64,000 nt of DNA, taken from assembly GCF_050433395.1 (NCBI RefSeq), contig NZ_JBNPXH010000003.1:310001-374000 (forward strand). Direction: 5' to 3'. Origin of the DNA: Mobilitalea torta (GTDB lineage: Bacteria > Bacillota > Clostridia > Lachnospirales > Lachnospiraceae). Below the pieces are notes generated by a model, which made no database searches, was not told the origin of the DNA, and saw only the letters and a list, made by a program, of their open reading frames with translations. This document shows, piece after piece, positions 59,598 through 64,000 of the stretch. Within the stretch, counting starts at the first letter, position 1. Each line of letters starts with the position of its first letter. Made by a program: the position numbers and the translations under genes.

Positions 59598-61496
59598 ATG
59601 AGTAATCATCTGGATTTTGAGAGCAAGATCAAAGAGGTTTATAAGAATCCTATCGGGCATGATGTGCTGTGCAAGCTGCTGCTTCAGATGAATAAAAAGG
59701 AGATTTTGCTGACCAATCCCATAGTCGGAAATATGAAATTGAAGACGGTGGCGAGACTTACAAGGAAAGCGCTGGGAGAGGAGTTCTTTCAGACCTTTTT
59801 GGAGCTGTTGAACAGCGAAGCCGACATCCCTGTGATGAAGCAGGGGGATATTGTCCGGGCCTGGTGGAAGGAGGCTGTGTTCTATCAGATCTATCCAAGA
59901 AGCTTCCAGGACTCGAACGGCGACGGGATAGGGGATCTTCGGGGGATTATCTCCAGACTGGATTATTTGAAGGATCTGGGTGTGAATGCAATCTGGCTGT
60001 CTCCCATCTATGATTCCCCAAATGATGATAATGGCTATGATATCAGGGACTATCAGGCTATTATGGAGGAATTCGGCACCATGGAGGATTTTCAGCTCCT
60101 GCTGGAAGAGGTACATAAGAGAGGGATGCATCTGATCATGGATCTGGTGGTGAACCATACCTCGGATGAGCATCCCTGGTTTCTCCAGGCCCTTAAGGAC
60201 AGGAATTCAAAATACTATGATTACTATCTTTTTCGAAGATCAGAGGACGGAAAGGAGCCGAATAACTGGAATTCCTTCTTCAGCGGACCGGCCTGGAATT
60301 ATTATGAGGAGCTGGATGAATGGGGATTGCACCTTTTCTCTAAAAAACAGATGGATCTGAATTGGGAGAATCAGGAGCTTCGTTCCGAAATTGCCTTAAT
60401 GATCCGGTGGTGGCTGGAGAAAGGGGTGGATGGCTTCCGTCTGGATGTTATAAATTATATCTCAAAGAAGGAGGGCCTTCCCCAGGGAAATGAGAAAATC
60501 GGCGGCCTTATGGGATACTATGGCATTGAACATTATTATTACGGGCCAAAGCTTCATCATTACCTGAAGGAGCTGCGAAGGGAAGCCTTTGAGCCTTATA
60601 AGGCCTTTACGGTGGGGGAGACACCGGGAGTAGGGATGCAGATGAGCCAGCTTCTGAGCGGGGAGGAACGCGGGGAGCTGGATATGGTATTCTCCTTTGA
60701 TCATTTGGAGACGCCGGGGCATGTGCGCTTTGATGATTATCGGTATGATCTGAACTACCTGAAGAAATATATGATTGACTGGATGGAGAATTATGGGGAT
60801 CAATGCTGGATGTCCGTGTTTTATGAAAACCACGATAATCCCAGGATGATTTCCAAAGTTAATCCGGACCCGGCGGTCCGGGGGGTTCTGGGCAAGCTGC
60901 TGGCCATGATACAGATGACACTGAAGGGTACCCCCTTTATCTATCAGGGTCAGGAGATTGGCAGTGTCAATCAGAACTTTTCCTCTATAGAAGAGCTTCG
61001 GGATGTAGAGAGCATTAATTATTATAAAGAGCTTCTCCCTGGGCAGGGAGCGCAGGGAGCCTGGGATAAGATTATGAGCGGAAGCAGGGATCATTCCAGG
61101 ACACCCATGCAATGGAGCAACGAGAAGCACGGGGGCTTTACAGAGGGAGAGCCCTGGATTACAGCAGGGAAGGATTATGAGAATTGGAATGTGAGGGTGC
61201 AGGAGGGGAATTCGGATTCTGTACTGAACTTTTACCGGGCGATGATCCGGCTGAGGCGAGATAATCCGGCTTTGGTTTATGGGAGCTTCCGGGTGGTGAA
61301 CCGCAGAAGGAAGAATGTTTTCACCTATTATCGAACCCTGGGAAAGAGTGAATTCTATATAGAATGTAATCTCAGCGGAAAGTATGTGACAAAACCGTCG
61401 GCCGTTCCGGGACTTAAGAAGGTAATCTCTAACTATAGGATGGGCGGAAAGCGGCTTCGTCCTTATGAGGCTAATCTTTATCTTAAAATAAAGTAA
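59598..61496 (+). CDS. GH13 alpha-glucosidase (oligo-1,6-glucosidase type) with an N-terminal accessory domain
   Basis: A 632-residue GH13 enzyme. Catalytic residues: Asp283 (GFRLDVINYI), Glu341 (TVGETPG), Asp413 (NHDNPR). The Val in DVINYI marks alpha-1,6-type specificity (isomaltase-like; Thr here goes with alpha-1,4). Uncommon are the first ~85 residues (before WWKEAVFYQIYPRSF), a helical extension with NPIVGNMKLKTVARLT. A fold-like resemblance to the tail of the following GH3 is suspected. No signal peptide, so it is cytoplasmic. It begins 25 bp after the transporter and is in the same operon. Confidence 0.9.
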   Translation: MSNHLDFESKIKEVYKNPIGHDVLCKLLLQMNKKEILLTNPIVGNMKLKTVARLTRKALGEEFFQTFLELLNSEADIPVMKQGDIVRAWWKEAVFYQIYPRSFQDSNGDGIGDLRGIISRLDYLKDLGVNAIWLSPIYDSPNDDNGYDIRDYQAIMEEFGTMEDFQLLLEEVHKRGMHLIMDLVVNHTSDEHPWFLQALKDRNSKYYDYYLFRRSEDGKEPNNWNSFFSGPAWNYYEELDEWGLHLFSKKQMDLNWENQELRSEIALMIRWWLEKGVDGFRLDVINYISKKEGLPQGNEKIGGLMGYYGIEHYYYGPKLHHYLKELRREAFEPYKAFTVGETPGVGMQMSQLLSGEERGELDMVFSFDHLETPGHVRFDDYRYDLNYLKKYMIDWMENYGDQCWMSVFYENHDNPRMISKVNPDPAVRGVLGKLLAMIQMTLKGTPFIYQGQEIGSVNQNFSSIEELRDVESINYYKELLPGQGAQGAWDKIMSGSRDHSRTPMQWSNEKHGGFTEGEPWITAGKDYENWNVRVQEGNSDSVLNFYRAMIRLRRDNPALVYGSFRVVNRRRKNVFTYYRTLGKSEFYIECNLSGKYVTKPSAVPGLKKVISNYRMGGKRLRPYEANLYLKIK

Positions 61497-61601
61497 CCGG
61501 GCTGATTAGGTATGACTTATAAGGTAGAAACAAGGGAAGCGGATAAGGTTGGAAGAGCAGAACCGTCTTCGCACCAGTAGAAGCGGGGCATGGAGGTATG
61601 T

Positions 61602-64000
61602 ATGGGGAAGGACTCAATTCGGGAAGAGAAAGACAGGATACAGCGTAAGGCAGGAGAGCTGGTTGCACAGATGACGCTGGAAGAGAAGGCGGGGCTCTGC
61701 TCCGGGCAGGATTGCTGGAATTTAAAGGCGATAGAGCGCCTGGGCCTGGATGCTATCATGGTATGTGACGGGCCCCACGGACTCCGGAAGCAGGTAGGAG
61801 ATGCGGATAATCTTGGATTGGGAGACAGTCTTCCCGCGGTATGTTTCCCTACAGCAAGCGCATTGGCCTGCAGCTTTGATACGGAATTGGCCAGGGAGAT
61901 AGGAAGAGCCATCGGGGAGGAATGTCTTCAGGAAGAGGTCTCGGTGCTTCTGGGCCCGGGGGTCAACCAAAAGCGCAGTCCCTTATGCGGACGTAATTTT
62001 GAGTATTACAGTGAAGACCCTTTGCTATCCGGGGAGCTGGCTGCGGGAATGATTGAGGGAGTACAAAGTACAGGAGTGGAAACCTCCCTGAAGCATTTTG
62101 CGGTCAACAATCAGGAGAGAAGACGGATGACCATCAATGCGGTGGTGGATGAGAGGGCATTTCGTGAATTGTATCTGAAGGCTTTTGAAATCGCCGTTAA
62201 GAAGGGAAAGCCCCGGACTGTTATGTGTGCCTATAACCGCCTTAAGGGAGAATATTGCAGCGAGAATCGCAGACTGCTTACAGATATCTTACGGAAGGAA
62301 TGGGGGTATGAGGGACTGGTGGTTTCAGATTGGGGCGCGGTGAATGACCGGGCTATGGGCATTGAGGCCGGAATGGATCTGGAAATGCCGGGTTCCATGG
62401 GAATGAATGATGCCAAGGTAGTGACTGCAGTGCGGGAGAAGAGGCTCTCGGAGGAGGCCTTGGACCGGTCAGCCTGCCGCGTGGCCGAATTAATTCTCCG
62501 CCAGATGGAGGCGAAGCAGCCGGGCTACCGCTATGATGCGGCAAAGCACCATGAGCTGGCGGTGAGAGCCGCCGAACAATCCGCAGTGCTGTTAAAGAAT
62601 GAAGGAGAACTTCTGCCGGGGAATCCGGGTCAGAGTACAGCCATTATCGGGGCCTTTGCCAAACAGCCCAGGTATCAGGGGGCGGGCAGCTCCAAGCTCC
62701 ATCCGGTAAGAGTAGAGAACGCTTATGAGGTACTGGAGGCGGAAGGAATGACGCTGACCTATGCCAGGGGTTATTATCTGGGAGCGGAAAGCAGGCGGAA
62801 TGCCTCTGAGGAAGAGCAGCTGATCCGGGAGGCCTGTGAGGCGGCGAAAGGGAAGGATATCGTATATCTTTTTGCGGGATTGCCGGAGGGATACGAATCG
62901 GAGGGCTTTGACCGCGGTACGCTTATGCTGCCGGCGATCCAGGATCGTCTGATTTCTGCCGTGGCTGACTGTAATCCCAATGTTGCGGTAATCCTGCACG
63001 GCGGCGCGCCGATGGAGCTTCCCTGGTATGATAAGGTCAGAGGGCTTCTTCTTGCTTATCTGGGCGGAGAGGGCGTCGGGAGAGCGGTTGCCAATCTTCT
63101 TCTTGGCAAAGCGGTGCCTTGCGGCAAGCTGGCCGAGACCTGGCCTCTTAGTCTGACGGATTGTCCGGCATCCCGTTATTTTCCCGGAGGAAGGCATACG
63201 GTAGAGTACAGGGAGAGCATCTATGTGGGATACCGCTATTATGAGACAGCAGGAAAAGCAGTCCGCTTCCCCTTTGGTCACGGGCTGTCCTATTCAAGCT
63301 TTGCTTATTCGAATATCATTCTGGACCGGGAAAGCTGTGAATTTGGAGATAAGCTCCGGCTGGGCTTTACCATTACCAATCAGGGAAGCCGGAGAGCCAG
63401 AGAGACCGCGCTGGTGTTTATCAGCCACCGGAATGAGAAGGTGTTTCAGCCGGCAAAGGAATTAAAGGCATTTACAAAGGTGGAACTGGAAGCGGGAGAA
63501 AGCAGGCAGATCAGCCTGGAGCTGGATACCGGGGAATTCGGTTATTATAATACCCTGATCGGGGATTGGTATGCAGAGAGCGGGGAATATCAGATTCTGA
63601 CAGGCCCTTCCGCCAGTCTTTGCAGTCTTCGGACCTCCGTTACTTTGAATAGCCCTTCGATGCCGCAGCCCGATCTGCGGGATCAGGCACCGGTTTATTA
63701 TGATCTTCCCAAAGGAGAATTTATTGCGGATGAGAAGTCATTTTCAGCCTTATATGGAGGGCCCCTGCCCTTGCATGACAGCAAACCAGGCAGACCCTAT
63801 GACCATAACAACACACTGGAGGATATCGAACACACCCTGATCGGAACGCTGATTATAAAGGCAGCGGACCGGGTGGCAAGGAAAACCGCAAAGAACTCTA
63901 GGGAAGAGGAAGGCATGATGTCAAACATGATCAAAGAAATGCCCTTCCATTCCCTTGTGGCATCCGGCGGCGGTGCTGTGCGGGAGGCATGGGCGGAGGG
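61602..64000 (+). CDS. GH3 beta-glucosidase-like enzyme (3' truncated by the window)
   Basis: 799 complete codons are visible and the frame is still open at the window edge. The order is N-terminal (alpha/beta)8 barrel with nucleophile Asp243 (VVSDWGAVNDR), alpha/beta sandwich (AVLLKNEGELLPG; AFAKQPRYQGAGSSKLHP), then a fibronectin-type domain (PFGHGLSYSSF onward). A C-terminal extension (from about residue 725) has DIEHTLIGTLIIKAADR and MSNMIKEMPFHSLVASGG, a helical tail seen in other Lachnospiraceae GH3. It acts on beta-linked glucosides or similar; substrate not fixed. ATG 61602 follows GGAGGTATGT; 61590 is in frame and possible. Third gene of the sugar operon. Confidence 0.9.
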   Translation, partial: MGKDSIREEKDRIQRKAGELVAQMTLEEKAGLCSGQDCWNLKAIERLGLDAIMVCDGPHGLRKQVGDADNLGLGDSLPAVCFPTASALACSFDTELAREIGRAIGEECLQEEVSVLLGPGVNQKRSPLCGRNFEYYSEDPLLSGELAAGMIEGVQSTGVETSLKHFAVNNQERRRMTINAVVDERAFRELYLKAFEIAVKKGKPRTVMCAYNRLKGEYCSENRRLLTDILRKEWGYEGLVVSDWGAVNDRAMGIEAGMDLEMPGSMGMNDAKVVTAVREKRLSEEALDRSACRVAELILRQMEAKQPGYRYDAAKHHELAVRAAEQSAVLLKNEGELLPGNPGQSTAIIGAFAKQPRYQGAGSSKLHPVRVENAYEVLEAEGMTLTYARGYYLGAESRRNASEEEQLIREACEAAKGKDIVYLFAGLPEGYESEGFDRGTLMLPAIQDRLISAVADCNPNVAVILHGGAPMELPWYDKVRGLLLAYLGGEGVGRAVANLLLGKAVPCGKLAETWPLSLTDCPASRYFPGGRHTVEYRESIYVGYRYYETAGKAVRFPFGHGLSYSSFAYSNIILDRESCEFGDKLRLGFTITNQGSRRARETALVFISHRNEKVFQPAKELKAFTKVELEAGESRQISLELDTGEFGYYNTLIGDWYAESGEYQILTGPSASLCSLRTSVTLNSPSMPQPDLRDQAPVYYDLPKGEFIADEKSFSALYGGPLPLHDSKPGRPYDHNNTLEDIEHTLIGTLIIKAADRVARKTAKNSREEEGMMSNMIKEMPFHSLVASGGGAVREAWAE

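Noticed and set aside
1..64000. CRISPR arrays, tRNA or rRNA genes, phage or transposase genes
   Set aside because: No regular direct repeats with spacers, no tRNA-like cloverleaf or GTTCGAATC-type arm and no transposase or integrase motif was seen on reading; this cannot fully exclude a diverged tRNA.

Overview
The window looks like chromosome from an anaerobic gut Firmicute, most likely a Lachnospiraceae (Clostridium cluster XIVa relative). The reasons are family content rather than any marker gene: rubrerythrin, NfnAB, a Thermoanaerobacter/Clostridium-type NADP secondary alcohol dehydrogenase, DUF3842 and DUF3793 proteins, a feoA-feoA-feoB-Fur-CxxC cluster, many plant-polysaccharide glycosidases, strong AGGAGG-type ribosome binding sites and TTGACA-17-TATAAT promoters. 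No rRNA, tRNA, CRISPR array, transposase or phage gene was recognised.

Layout. 1-4195: end of a membrane-anchored CBM6 glycosidase, a divergent GH43 enzyme and a GntR/LacI hybrid regulator, with shared GATATATCAT sites and a tandem palindromic repeat. 4376-8442: redox and sulfur genes (rubrerythrin, DUF3842, an orphan sugar-binding protein, an Rrf2/CymR-like repressor next to cysK). 8602-12587: MFS transporter, acyltransferase, L,D-transpeptidase. 12665-16180: class I ribonucleotide reductase with NrdR-like boxes. 16325-17845: an oadB-oadG pair behind a leader with an intrinsic terminator. 17977-23390: a three-gene jetABC (Wadjet/MksFEB-like SMC condensin) operon without the jetD nuclease. 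23467-27134: xanthine dehydrogenase operon. 27391-30685: secreted Ig/FN3 protein and a GNAT-HAD fusion. 30822-34161: Fur-box controlled feoAAB iron uptake cluster. 34372-42532: dapA, AraC regulator, secondary ADH, nfnAB, degV, MFS. 42616-45515: adenine deaminase and an unknown conserved protein. 45672-50491: response regulator, kinase and ABC transporter of the BceRS/BceAB peptide-resistance kind, followed by a MITE-like element. 50702-57976: GH127 with AraC regulator, DUF3793, DMT transporter, argC, HD protein, GNAT. 58239-64000: a sugar-uptake operon (GPH transporter, GH13, GH3; the last runs off the window).

How the parts fit. Carbohydrate genes at both ends (CBM6/GH43, GH127, GPH-GH13-GH3) suggest use of arabinose-containing and gluco-oligosaccharides, each with its own regulator. 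Xanthine dehydrogenase and adenine deaminase point to purine salvage or degradation. NfnAB and the NADP alcohol dehydrogenase balance NADPH.

Most notable: the jetD-less condensin operon; a dispersed intergenic repeat (about 100-120 bp; two tandem units plus two single copies) with conserved hairpins, compensatory changes and extended -10 motifs; overlapping inverted repeats after nfnB and before the GPH operon; a candidate structured RNA after the feo cluster; and a Fur-like protein cut down to its DNA-binding half.
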